A stretch of DNA of 64,000 nucleotides, taken from assembly GCA_965117035.1 (NCBI GenBank), contig OZ220748.1, positions 2,666,001 through 2,730,000 of the forward strand, read 5' to 3'. Below, piece after piece: positions 34,425 to 43,657 of this stretch. Every line of letters starts with the position of its first letter. The stretch's first letter is position 1. Made by a program: the position numbers and the translations under genes. This DNA is from CAZENU01 sp965117035 (GTDB lineage: Bacteria > Chloroflexota > Dehalococcoidia > Lucifugimonadales > CAZENU01). The notes beneath the pieces were generated by a model that saw nothing but the letters and a program-made list of their open reading frames with translations, was not told the DNA's origin and ran no database searches.

Positions 34425-34660
34425 GTAACTGTTCAGACTCGAAGGGCTTTGCCCTCACTCCCCATTGGTCCCGAGTGGCCCACCGCTCCGGGCGCGCCGC
34501 ATCTAACGTCGACCGTCTCTTCCGGGACATGAAGGGCGGCGGCGGTCTTGTGCGCTCCTCGGTTCGCGCCGCTCAAGGCAGCGACGCCAATCGAGGCGAA
34601 CGGGTTGCCTGGGGGGCAAGGTGAGGAAGACAGGCGTTTCTGCGACTCTGAACGGCTACC
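34425..34660. repeat. Family A palindromic element with 7-bp target duplication
   Basis: The left end is GTAACTGTTCAGACTCG and the right end GCGACTCTGAACGGCTACC, inverted and matching at about 13 of 17 positions. CCTCAGT flanks both sides (34418-34424 and 34661-34667), a perfect 7-bp direct repeat. The interior holds a degenerate inverted copy of the family C sequence. It has no open frame of its own. Confidence 0.75.
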
Positions 34661-34689
34661 CCTCAGTCCCCCAACGCTACCCCCATTCG

Positions 34690-35907
34690 CTATCCACCAC
34701 CAAAGACCTTCACGGCGCCGTATTCGCCATCGTAACCCGGCTCGATCAGTATGTCTCCGCTCCTGACCCTCCCCACGCCCTCGGCGGTGCGGCCTCCCGC
34801 CGCCGAGGCGACTTCGGCTATCGGCGCGTCTATCAGCACGGCCATCTCTGTGCCGAAGCGTGAGACGAGCCGGTCGTACACGGCCGTCGCCTTCTTCGCC
34901 TGCGGACGGCAGCCGAGCGCTTCGGCGACTATGTCGACCAGCGCGACCAGCGACCTGAACGGCGGCCGCCCGTTGACCGACCGCACGAGCCCGTCTTCTC
35001 CGCGCCGCGTCTCGACGGCCCTCCCCGACAGCTCCTCGACCCGCTGCATCACCCCGATGGTCGGCGGCCGGCCGCACGCGGGGCAGCGAACGCCCTGCTC
35101 GGCGACCTGCTCCGGAGTGTACCGCACCCCGCACTTGCGGTGCCCGGAGTGGTGGTACTTGCCCTCCTCCGGGAAGAACTCGACGGTGTAGCGGACTCCG
35201 CCGGTCCTCAGGGCGTGCGCCAGGCCGTCGTAGCTCAGGTCGCCGTCGAACACGGTCAGCTCCCTGCCCAGCTTGGCGGGCGAATGAGCATCGGAGAAGG
35301 AGACGATCGAGACGTCGTCCAGCGAGGGCACGCCCCAGTTCATCGCGGGGTCGCTCGAAAGGCCCGTCTCCACGGCAGGCACCCTGTCCGCCAGGTCGCC
35401 GAACGCCTCCTCGAGCGAGTCGAACCCGGACTTGGAGCCGTACAGCCCGTACCAGGGCGTCCACAGGTGGGCCGGGACCATGATGCATCGGTCGTCGATC
35501 TCCAGCAGCGTCTCCAGCAGGTCACGCGGAGTCAGCTTCAGGATGGGCCGCCCGTCGCTGGCGAGTCTTCCGCGCGATGCCAGCGCCACGTTGATCCTCT
35601 CCACCGTATCGAGCTCCGGCGCCAGGACCAGCACGTGGACGCGCCGTGAACGCCCTCCCTGGGGTGCGACGCAGCTCAGCTCAGTGCCCAGGACGAAGTG
35701 CACGCCGCCCAGGGTGAAGAGCCCGTTGCCCGCGTCGGCGAGCCGGTGCTTCGTCTCCTCGATCCACAGCGGGTGTGTGAAGTCGCCGGAGGCCAGCAGG
35801 TCGATCCCCTTGACCCTGGCCCAGTGCGCCAGGCCGTCGAAAGTCAGGTGCCTGCTGGTGCCGCGCGCGAACGGGGAGTGGACGTGCAGATCGGCGGCAT
35901 ACGACAC
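34690..35907 (-). CDS. Endonuclease Q (PHP domain and zinc finger)
   Basis: 405 residues. The N-terminal PHP domain has DLHVHSPFARGTS (His8, His10), LASGDFTHPLW, HLWTPWYGLYGSKSGF and SFSDAHSPAKLGRE (Asp206, His208) as metal ligands. A zinc finger follows, with HRKCGVRYTP (Cys259) and RCPACGRPPTIGVMQRVEEL (Cys275, Cys278). The order matches endonuclease Q, which nicks DNA 5' of uracil, hypoxanthine, xanthine and abasic sites. It is known from archaea and a few bacteria. The stop codon comes from a GGTGGATAG repeat tract. It lies beside mcrC and mcrB, in the same direction, separated by a repeat. Confidence 0.85.
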   Translation of the reverse strand: MSYAADLHVHSPFARGTSRHLTFDGLAHWARVKGIDLLASGDFTHPLWIEETKHRLADAGNGLFTLGGVHFVLGTELSCVAPQGGRSRRVHVLVLAPELDTVERINVALASRGRLASDGRPILKLTPRDLLETLLEIDDRCIMVPAHLWTPWYGLYGSKSGFDSLEEAFGDLADRVPAVETGLSSDPAMNWGVPSLDDVSIVSFSDAHSPAKLGRELTVFDGDLSYDGLAHALRTGGVRYTVEFFPEEGKYHHSGHRKCGVRYTPEQVAEQGVRCPACGRPPTIGVMQRVEELSGRAVETRRGEDGLVRSVNGRPPFRSLVALVDIVAEALGCRPQAKKATAVYDRLVSRFGTEMAVLIDAPIAEVASAAGGRTAEGVGRVRSGDILIEPGYDGEYGAVKVFGGG

Positions 35908-35950
35908 GCCGCGATTCTACCAGACGCGGGCTTCCCGGCTGATATCCCCG

Positions 35951-36075
35951 GCGCCCTTCGATACACCCCGACGAAGCGTCGGGGCACTCGGCGAGTGGCC
36001 TTGACCTCTTGCCGCCCACGCAATCCGTTCACGCCGAGTAGCGCCGCTGCTTCGAGCGGCGCGTATCGAGGCGCG
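35951..36075. repeat. Family C palindromic element
   Basis: The ends GCGCCCTTCGATAC (35951-35964) and GTATCGAGGCGCGC (36062-36075) are inverted repeats (12 of 14). Each half also has an internal hairpin: CCCCGACGAAGCGTCGGGG and CGCCGCTGCTTCGAGCGGCG. It fills most of the gap between mcrC and endoQ. Halves of it appear inside the family A elements at 782, 34425 and 59362. Confidence 0.75.
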
Positions 36076-36092
36076 CACGACCGCCATCCGGC

Positions 36093-37310
36093 TCACGCTG
36101 CGGGACGAAGCCGCAGCTCCTCGTCCCGCAGCGCGACGACCTTGTCGGCCAGCCACTTCACGCCGGCGAGCACTTCGTCGAACTCGCCCGACAGATCGAG
36201 CGCGGCGACCTCCAGCCGCTTCCCCGAGTGGCGGACGACGTGCTCCGCCGTGTCCGCCTCGCCCTTGGCGTAGACGAGCAGACCGCCCGGCAGGTCGAGC
36301 GCGGTCGTGTACGCGAGAAGCTGGTACAGGTCGGCGTTAGGAACGGAGTCTACCGTGACGCGCTTGTACTTCGCGTCGCCGACGAACACACACCTGCCGC
36401 CGAGCCACCACGTCAGGTCGGGTCTCAGGCCCACTCGGCCGGCGACGTCGAGACTATCTATGGGCTTCTCGCCGAAAACGCTCTCGGAGACGCCGAGAGC
36501 CTCCCGCAGGGCCACCGTCACGAACTCCTGGAAGGCGGCGTTCATGTCCATCAGGAACCCGGACGCCCGCACCTGCCCGCGGCCGGACTCGAACGCGCTG
36601 TGCCGCAGCACGAGACGCGACAGCGCTACAACCTCCCGGTAGTGTTCGTTCAGCCTGTCGAAGCCGACCTCGGGCACCAAGCGTCGGGGAAACTCCTGGG
36701 GCGAGACGTTGTCGAGCATCCCGGCGGTCCAGCCCAGTCCCCTGCGCGCCTCGCTGGAGCGGAGGGGCATCGCGCCGAGCCGCGTCGCCGCCGCCCTCAC
36801 GAGCCGGTTCTCCAGGATGTCGTCGGTGAACTCGTCGTAGCGCACCTCGACGGGCAGCGGGATGCCGAACCTGCGCCGCATCTGCTCGGCGACCCTGATG
36901 CGCCCGCGCACGGTATACAGCGCCTCCTCCTCCGTGCGGTAGCCGTGGAGCAGCCCTCGCGAGAATGCCCTATGGGCGGCAGCCGAGAGCGCGCGGGCCA
37001 GCACGTCCGGCAGCGCATCTTCGCGCTCGAAGTCGAACATCTCAGCACGGGGCTTGAACCTGCCCTGGGCATAGCAGGCGAGAGACAGCAGTTTCGGGAT
37101 GCCGATCTTCGGCCTGATCAACACGGACACGTCGCCGACCTCGACCGCTCCGACGGTCGACCCGGGCGTGAGGAGGTATGCGCCCTCCAAGCCTGGCGCC
37201 GGCTGGATGGTGACAGACGGCAGCACCTTCTTCAACGCATCTCGCTCGGCGGCTGAGAGTCGGTGCGGCTCGCTGTCCCTGTACTCCGTTAGGTCGATCC
37301 GGCGGGTCAC
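36093..37310 (-). CDS. mcrC: McrC, 5-methylcytosine restriction system nuclease subunit
   Basis: 405 residues from GTG 37310, overlapping the McrB stop by GTGA. The N-terminal part (TIQPAPGLEGAYLLTPGSTVG, RPKIGIPKLLSLACYA) and the middle RGRIRVAEQMRRRFGIPLPVE match the McrC family. The C-terminal PD-(D/E)xK nuclease has LRPDLTWW, then VFVGDAKYKRV, followed by DLYQLLAYTTALD. McrC cuts modified DNA once bound to the McrB ring. It is complete, whereas mcrB is frameshifted. Confidence 0.9.
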   Translation of the reverse strand: MTRRIDLTEYRDSEPHRLSAAERDALKKVLPSVTIQPAPGLEGAYLLTPGSTVGAVEVGDVSVLIRPKIGIPKLLSLACYAQGRFKPRAEMFDFEREDALPDVLARALSAAAHRAFSRGLLHGYRTEEEALYTVRGRIRVAEQMRRRFGIPLPVEVRYDEFTDDILENRLVRAAATRLGAMPLRSSEARRGLGWTAGMLDNVSPQEFPRRLVPEVGFDRLNEHYREVVALSRLVLRHSAFESGRGQVRASGFLMDMNAAFQEFVTVALREALGVSESVFGEKPIDSLDVAGRVGLRPDLTWWLGGRCVFVGDAKYKRVTVDSVPNADLYQLLAYTTALDLPGGLLVYAKGEADTAEHVVRHSGKRLEVAALDLSGEFDEVLAGVKWLADKVVALRDEELRLRPAA

Positions 37311-39702
37311 TGGGAGTTGCCCTCTCTGTCCGCCGCGCCTTCTTGTACTTCGTCCTGCTCTGGCGCTGCGCCATGGCCCGTCTCACGCCTCAGCCGGTCG
37401 AGGTCGAACTGTACGAGTCGGTCGTCGCCTTCGCCGATCAGGCGTTCTTCGATGTAGGAAAGCACGCTGTGTTGCCAGATGCGCCTGACGTCGGTCTCGT
37501 CAAGGTCGTCCTTCATGAAGTAGCTCGGCCCGATGGCGGCGTGCCGGTCCCTCTTCAGGAGCTCGTTCGCGCGATCGACGACGTCCGCTACCCAGTCCAT
37601 GTCCCGCGCCTTCTTCTCCAGCCACTTGCGTAGCACGCTCTTCACCGGGTCGTCGTCCGGGTGGAACTCGACGAAGTAGAACCTGCGGCGCAGCGCGAGG
37701 TCGACCAGCGCGATGGAGCGGTCGGCGGTGTTCATCGTGCCGATGAAGTACAGGTTCGGTGGCAGCGAGAAGTCCTCGTCGGAGTACTGGAGGCGAATCT
37801 TCTCGTCCCGGTACTCGAGCAGGAAATAGAGCTCGCCAAGCACCTTGGCCGGTGCGCCGCGGTTGATCTCGTCGATGACCAGGAAGTGTTTTTGATGCGG
37901 CTCGTCCCGCGCCCGCTTAGCCGCCCGCAGCAGCGGCCCGTCCCTGAGGGCGAATCCGGCCTGCCCGCCTTCCAGCGTGGGGCGGAAGCCCTGTACGAAG
38001 TCCTCGTAGGCGTACGACGGATGTAGCTGCACCAGCGTCACGCGCTCCTCCGACCCCGCCAGGTGCCGGGCCAGCTTCTGGGCAACGTACGTCTTCCCCG
38101 TGCCCGGCGGCCCCTGGAAGATGACCTGCTTCTTGCCCATGAGCAGTGTCTCGATCTCCTCCAGGAATTCGGCGGTGAGGTGGAGGTCGTTGGCGAGCGA
38201 GTCCAGGTCATTGAGTAGCGGTGGTGGTAGTGGGTGGCTACCTCCATTGTCCGCGAGGTCCCACATTTCCGGGAACTTGGTGAGCCAGACCACCGACTGC
38301 GCATGGAGGCGGTCGGGCAGCGACAGCCCGCGCTCCGACGCTTCCTCTATGAGCTTGTCGAGGAAGCCAATGGCATGTTCGTACACCCCCGCTTCGGCAT
38401 CGCGCACCGGCCGCATGTTGTACTTGGTGCGCTCGTATGCCAGGTCGAACGCCTCCGTCCTGAATGGCGGGTACTGCTTGACTTCCAAGCCCATAAGTAG
38501 CACAGACGCTACAGTAGCCCGCGTTCCCGCACCGCCTATCACGGACTTTGGAAATTGCTCTGCGAAGGCACGTACCCGGTCTACGTGGGAAGAATCGTCT
38601 CTTGCCCAAATCGTCCGCAGCGCGCTCAGCGCGTCGTCCGGGGAATTGGTTATCCAATCCTTGAACTTTGCCAGCTGAATTGGGTGGATGATCGGAAAGC
38701 CTTTGGAAGAGGCGCTGCTCTTGACCTTCGCTGCCCAGTCTGGATCTCCCTCAAGCACCGCCTCCCGCGCTGCCGCGAGCGCGCGACCTGTCTCAATCTT
38801 GGGTGGAATGTCGACTCCCATCGGTTCTTCATGGTCGACAATCGCTTTGGCGTGCCTAATGAACTCATCCCAGGGATCCGCATTTGGGTACCACCGGACG
38901 ATAATTTCAGAGTGATAGAAGTCAAAGTCTCTCTTCAACTCAGTCTCAAGACCCTTGCGGATTTGTTGGATCCTGCGATCGACATCGTCGGTAGGTTCTC
39001 TGACGAATTGCGCGAAGGCCTCGGCGCCAGCGATAGACTCCTTTGCTCGACGGAGACGGTCCCCTCGAAGGTGTCGGGGAAGACCAAGTGAAGGAGGGCT
39101 TCCACTTGTACGCCGTGGGCGTAGGGGAACTTCTGGTTCAACTCCCCTCGAAACTCGACTCCCGCCGATGCGAACCGTTTGAACTCCCAAGGCTCCGCTA
39201 GGGCACGTCGGCGTTCCTCCGACCCCAACTGCTTCCACTGTTCCACAAACTCGACGACGTATCCCACGTAGTAAGGAAACCAGCCAGCCCAGCCTCCCCC
39301 GGGGTTGGCTACGCCAGACGCCAGCCCGGCGGCAAGTTCAGAGGGAAATTCTATATCCTTCCCCGACCAACCAAGTACGCGGGTGATCCGATCCTGCTTC
39401 GTGTCACCCTTCATGGCGCTAGGCCAGATGATGAGGAAGTGCAGATAGAGTACCTCGGCCATCAACTGGTACACCTCTGGCGGACTGCCCGCCAACTGCG
39501 CCTCCAGCTTGTCATAGAAGCCTCCCTGGCCCACGTCTGGCTGGTCCAAGAACCGCTCCCGCAGTTCCTTCAGCCAACGGCTCGACCATATCGGCTTGCC
39601 TGGGGTAAAGAGCGAGTCGTCCTTGCGCAGCGCGCAATCGACCCACTTCTGCGCCGCCGCGTAGACCGCTTCCGCTCCCTCGTGTGTCTTCCTGCTGCCC
39701 AT
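37307..39702 (-). pseudogene. mcrB: McrB AAA+ GTPase subunit, split by a frameshift
   Basis: ATG 39702 has GGAGGAGAACG before it. The first frame gives an N-terminal domain of about 220 residues (KTHEGAEAVYAAAQKWVD through LLHLVFPDTFEGTVSVEQ). The remaining about 575 residues (KESIAGAEAFAQFV onward) are in another frame, ending at 37307. One A missing near 39042-39044, on the minus strand GAGCAAAGG instead of GAGCAAAAGG, restores a single protein of about 797 residues. The second part has Walker A GPPGTGKTYVAQKLA, Walker B FLVIDEINRGAPAKVLGE and the McrB signature GTMNTADRSIALVDLALRRRF. McrB would be the GTP-driven motor of McrBC. Broken gene, phase-variable or assembly error. Confidence 0.85.
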
Positions 39703-39840
39703 CGTTCTCCTCCGGCCATCCTAGGTCGGGGCAATCATCCGGTCAGCTAGGTGCCGAGTCAAGGCTCCGGTTGCGCTGGAACCTCGCTGGGCGGTTCGTG
39801 TGCACCTCGTCGGTGACTCTTCGCAGCGCGGCCGCGCCTT

Positions 39841-40010
39841 GTCATCCCGATCGCAGAGAGGGACCTGGGGAGGGGTCCCTCGATCTGGCTGGAGACGCGG
39901 CCTCTCCCCACCCCAGACCCTTCACTTCGTTCAGGGTGACAGTCAGCCGAGGAATCCTGGTTCCCCAACTATCCACTATCCACCATTCACTATCCACTAC
40001 CCCTGTGATA
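39841..40010. repeat. Repeat cluster upstream of selB (palindromic fragment and family D tract)
   Basis: The 341-bp gap between mcrB and selB holds GTCATCCCGA (39841) and TCAGGGTGAC (39931-39940), imperfect inverted ends of a common bacterial dispersed repeat. It also holds a family D tract of CTATCCACTATCCACCATTC motifs (39966-40005). No promoter is evident. Confidence 0.6.
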
Positions 40011-40044
40011 CGCTGTAGCCACTCCGGCTTGAGGCTCTCGTCCC

Positions 40045-41907
40045 TTGTTCGTCATCGGCACCGCCGGGCACGTCGACCACGGCAAGTCCACCCTTGTGCA
40101 GGCCTTGACCGGGATCGACCCCGACCGTCTCCGCGAGGAGAAGGAGCGGGGGATGACCATCGACCTGGGCTTTGCCTGGATGCGTCTGCCGAGCGGCAAC
40201 GAGGTCAGCATCGTCGACGTACCGGGCCACGAGCGGTTCGTCAACAACATGCTGGCAGGCGTCGGCGGCATCGACCTCGCCCTGCTCGTCGTCGCCGCCG
40301 ACGAGTCGGTGATGCCGCAGACCCGCGAGCACCTCGCCATCGTCGACCTGCTCGAGATCGACCGTGGGCTGGCCGTCGTCACGAAGAAAGACCTGGTGGA
40401 CGACGACTGGCTCGAGCTGGTCGTCGCAGACGTGGAGGACGTGCTGCAGGAGACCTCCCTCGAGGGCGCCCAGGTGCTCACCGTGTCGGGGGAGACCGGG
40501 GAAGGCCTGCCGGATCTGACCGCCGCCATCGATTCGATCCTCGCCCAAACCGAGACTCGGCGCGATCTCGGCCGACCGCGGCTGAACGTCGACCGCGCCT
40601 TCACCATCGCCGGGTTCGGCACCGTCGTGACCGGCACGCTCATCGACGGCGTCCTGGACGTCGGGCAGCAGGTCACACTGGCGCCCCGCGGCCGCGAAGC
40701 CCGGATCAGGAACCTCCAGACCCACAGGCAGACCGTGGAGCGGGCGCTTCCCGGCAGCCGCGTGGCAGCCAACCTCGTCGGCGTCTCGCACGAGGAGATC
40801 GTCCGCGGCGACGTGCTCACGACGCCGGGCTGGCTCACGCCGTCGACCGCCGTGGACGTGCGACTGCGCATGATCGAGGACGCGCCGAGGCCGGTCCGCC
40901 ACAACATGTTCGTCACCGTGCACGCCGGCACGAGCGAGACGGTCGCCCGCGTGCGCCTGCTGGACGCCCAGGCGGCGCAGCCGGGGGAGTCGGTCTGGGC
41001 GCAGCTCAAGCTGGAGGAGCCGGTCGCGGTCGTGAAGGGGGACTACTTCGTGCTCCGCTCGAACCAGGCCACCCTGGGCGGCGGGACGATCGTCGAGACC
41101 CACGCCCGGCGACACCGCAGGATGCACGCGCCGGTGCTCGACCGGCTCGCCGTCATGGAGGCCGGCTCGGACCGGGAGCTGCTCGTCAAGGGAATCGAAA
41201 CCGCGGAGCCGATCGAGTTCCAGGCGCTGGTCAACCTCGCCAACCTGGAGACGGCAACCGCGAAGTCGGAGCTGGAGCGCATGGCCGAGGAGGGCGAGGT
41301 GGTCGTCCTCGGCGACTCGGGCGTCCGGCCGGGCGCGCTGATCTTCACGGCCAATGGCAGCGAGTCGGTGGCGCGCCGGGCCCGCGATTTCCTGGAGACG
41401 TACCACCGCGATCACCCGTTGAGGCAGGGCGCTCCCAAGGAGGAGCTGCGCAGCCGCCTCCGCATGACGCCGCAGGTCTTCGCCCAGGCGTTGCCGCGGC
41501 TGCGGAGCGCCGCGGCGGTCGAGGAGCGAGGCGCCGTCGTCCGGCTGGCCGACCACACGCCGCGGCTATCCGGAGAGCACCGGGACGTCGCCGAAGCGTA
41601 CATGCGGCAGCTCGAGGCGGACCGATACTCGCCGCCCACCGATGCGGCGCCCGACGCGGACGTGCTCGACCTGCTGGCCGAGGAGGGCAGGATCGTCCGG
41701 GTCAACGATTCGGTGGCGTTCTCCGCGGCCGCGTACGAGGACATGGTGGGGAAGGTCGCCGACCACCTCCGCACGCACGGCCGGATCACGGTAGCGGACG
41801 TGCGCGACCTGTTCGGCACGAGCCGCAAGTACGCTCTTGCGCTGCTCGAGCACCTGGACAAGCGGCGCATCACGAGAAGGGTCGAGGACGCGCGCGTCCT
41901 GCGCTAG
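40045..41907 (+). CDS. selB: Selenocysteine-specific elongation factor SelB
   Basis: 620 residues from a TTG start (40045). The GTPase domain has GTAGHVDHGKSTLVQALTG (G1), DIDLGFAWM-type switch I, DVPGHERFVNNML (G3) and TKKDLVDDDW (G4). Beta-barrel domains II and III follow, and the C-terminus carries several winged helices (e.g. HGRITVADVRDLFGTSRKYAL), which bind the SECIS hairpin in SelB. SelB delivers selenocysteyl-tRNA to UGA codons. Its presence implies selenoprotein synthesis; selA, selD and selC are not in this window. The unknown gene and nurA follow closely. Confidence 0.9.
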   Translation: MFVIGTAGHVDHGKSTLVQALTGIDPDRLREEKERGMTIDLGFAWMRLPSGNEVSIVDVPGHERFVNNMLAGVGGIDLALLVVAADESVMPQTREHLAIVDLLEIDRGLAVVTKKDLVDDDWLELVVADVEDVLQETSLEGAQVLTVSGETGEGLPDLTAAIDSILAQTETRRDLGRPRLNVDRAFTIAGFGTVVTGTLIDGVLDVGQQVTLAPRGREARIRNLQTHRQTVERALPGSRVAANLVGVSHEEIVRGDVLTTPGWLTPSTAVDVRLRMIEDAPRPVRHNMFVTVHAGTSETVARVRLLDAQAAQPGESVWAQLKLEEPVAVVKGDYFVLRSNQATLGGGTIVETHARRHRRMHAPVLDRLAVMEAGSDRELLVKGIETAEPIEFQALVNLANLETATAKSELERMAEEGEVVVLGDSGVRPGALIFTANGSESVARRARDFLETYHRDHPLRQGAPKEELRSRLRMTPQVFAQALPRLRSAAAVEERGAVVRLADHTPRLSGEHRDVAEAYMRQLEADRYSPPTDAAPDADVLDLLAEEGRIVRVNDSVAFSAAAYEDMVGKVADHLRTHGRITVADVRDLFGTSRKYALALLEHLDKRRITRRVEDARVLR

Positions 41908-41923
41908 CGCGGCGGCAACGGCA

Positions 41924-42424
41924 ATGACTCCAGAGACGGCAAACCCACGGCGCGACATGCTCGAGGTACGGCTGCCGAACTACAACGTGCAGGTGTCCTA
42001 CCTGTCGTCGCTGCTCCGCGTCGTGCAGGTGGCGCTCCGGGAGGTGGCGCGCAACGTCGAGGGCCCGGCCCGGCGCTTCGAGCAGAGTCCCCAACCCGTG
42101 CTGGTGCTGTCCTGGCTCGCCGCGGGCGACGAGCTGGTCCTCGGCTTCACCTTCGTCGACCCCATCGACGATACGCCCTTGGAGCAACTCTCGGAAGAGA
42201 CCTTCGAGGCGCTGCTGAGCAGCTTCGCCGAGTTCATCCGCCGGCTGCCCCAGCCCGGCCTGTGGGGAGGCCCGGCGCGGAGGCCGCCGTCCAGCCCGCT
42301 GGAGTCCGACCTCGCCAAACGCATGGACCAGCTCCACAGGGAGCTGCGCCGGTCGCCGAGGGCGGTGGTCGCCCATCGCGGCCGCCGCGTCGTGGTTGAG
42401 GGCGACCTGATGGAGTTCTCGTAG
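41924..42424 (+). CDS. Hypothetical protein between selB and nurA
   Basis: 166 residues if read from ATG 41924; ATG 41957 is an alternative giving 155. No strong ribosome-binding site marks either. The sequence is leucine- and arginine-rich with helices around VSYLSSLLRVVQVALREVARN and FEALLSSFAEFIRRLPQPGLWGG, then KRMDQLHRELRRSPRAVVAHRGRRV. No signal peptide, membrane segment or catalytic motif is seen. nurA starts two bases after its stop, so they are co-transcribed. A link to DNA-end processing is possible by position only. Confidence 0.6.
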   Translation: MTPETANPRRDMLEVRLPNYNVQVSYLSSLLRVVQVALREVARNVEGPARRFEQSPQPVLVLSWLAAGDELVLGFTFVDPIDDTPLEQLSEETFEALLSSFAEFIRRLPQPGLWGGPARRPPSSPLESDLAKRMDQLHRELRRSPRAVVAHRGRRVVVEGDLMEFS

Positions 42425-42426
42425 GC

Positions 42427-43629
42427 TTGTCGCTCGACCTGAACAGCACGGCCGCGCAGATCGACGGCATGGCCCAGGCGCTCCGGGCCCGCCAGCACGC
42501 CCGCGAGGAGCGGGTCGCCCGCGCGCTGCATGCGGTCCGGACGTTCGACCCCGGCGCCTACGAGGCCCGCCGCATCGACAGCGAGCAGTCCGAGTACCTG
42601 CCGGGGGTGTCCGAGCACCCCGCGACGGTCCACGACGCGCCGCCGGCCCCGGGCGACTTCCGCGTCGTCGCCGCGGACGGCTCCCACGTCGACGTCGACC
42701 GCCACATGCCCGCCCGGTGTTTTCTCATAAACATCGGCGTATCGGTGCTGACCTACGGCGCGGCGCCGAGGGCCGACCTGCACAGCGAGCCGACGCTATA
42801 CGCCAGCGACGACGAGCTGGCGATACGCGACCCGGCCACCTACCGGGAGCAGCCGATAGAGGGCGCCGTGCTGGCGGCCAAGCGCACCGTGGAGGAGGTG
42901 CGGGCCCTCGCCCGGACGGTGGCCGACCTGCCGGAAGCCACGCCCACGCTCGCCATCATGGACGGCTCGCTGGCGATGATCGGGCTCTCAGGGGCCGGCA
43001 ACCAGGACTTCGTGCTGCGCGATCTGGTCGACGAGGGGTACGGCCGCGAGATGGACCGCCTGGCCGAGTTTTCTCGGCACCGTCCATTGAGTCTCGCGGG
43101 CTACGTCAGTCTGCCCGGCAGCGCAGAGATCGTGCGCGCGCTGCGGCTGATGGCGTGCTCGTACGACGGCCTCGAGGCCGGGTACCGGTGCGGCATCCGC
43201 GGGCCGGGCCGCGAGCCGTGTGCCGGCTGCGTCGGTGGGCTCCTGGACCGCGATGTCTTCGCGCGGCTCCTGGGGCCCGGACAGCGCTCGGCGCTGTTCT
43301 CGACCTCCTTCTCGGGCGTCGACCGGTACTACGCGGCGGACCTGTCGTTCTTCTACGTCAACGTCGGCCGCGAGATCGCCCGCGTCGAGGTGCCGTCGTG
43401 GGTCGCCGAGGATGAGACCCGGCTGTCCCTCGCGCACAGCCTGGTGATCGACCAGTGCGAGCGCGGCAGGGGCTATCCGGTGGCGCTGATGGAGGCGCAC
43501 GAGCAGGCCGTCGTCAGCGGCCCGGACCGCCGCTTCTTCGTCCGCGCCGTCGAGGGCGCCCTTTACGCCCGCCGGCTGCCGGTCTACACCTCCGAGAAGG
43601 CCCACTCCAAGCGCGTCCGAATGATGTAA
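42427..43629 (+). CDS. nurA: NurA-domain nuclease
   Basis: 400 residues from TTG 42427. Catalytic-site aspartates are in VVAADGSHVDVD and LAIMDGSLAM, the two conserved motifs of the NurA fold, and the C-terminus has HEQAVVSGPDRRFF and YTSEKAHSKRVRMM. NurA is a 5'-3' exonuclease and endonuclease that works with the HerA translocase in end resection. HerA is not seen in this window. The unusual Cys-rich CGIRGPGREPCAGCVGG segment (about 258-275) could bind zinc. It overlaps nothing and is convergent with the HigA-like gene. Confidence 0.8.
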   Translation: MSLDLNSTAAQIDGMAQALRARQHAREERVARALHAVRTFDPGAYEARRIDSEQSEYLPGVSEHPATVHDAPPAPGDFRVVAADGSHVDVDRHMPARCFLINIGVSVLTYGAAPRADLHSEPTLYASDDELAIRDPATYREQPIEGAVLAAKRTVEEVRALARTVADLPEATPTLAIMDGSLAMIGLSGAGNQDFVLRDLVDEGYGREMDRLAEFSRHRPLSLAGYVSLPGSAEIVRALRLMACSYDGLEAGYRCGIRGPGREPCAGCVGGLLDRDVFARLLGPGQRSALFSTSFSGVDRYYAADLSFFYVNVGREIARVEVPSWVAEDETRLSLAHSLVIDQCERGRGYPVALMEAHEQAVVSGPDRRFFVRAVEGALYARRLPVYTSEKAHSKRVRMM

Positions 43630-43657
43630 CTGTCCAGGGCCCGGTATCTCTGCGGCC

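Noticed and set aside
40045..43629. Selenoprotein genes near selB
   Set aside because: No in-frame UGA with a downstream SECIS-like hairpin and no selA, selD or selC was seen.
42427..43629. Complete HerA-NurA defence or repair pair
   Set aside because: No HerA-type ATPase is present in the window.
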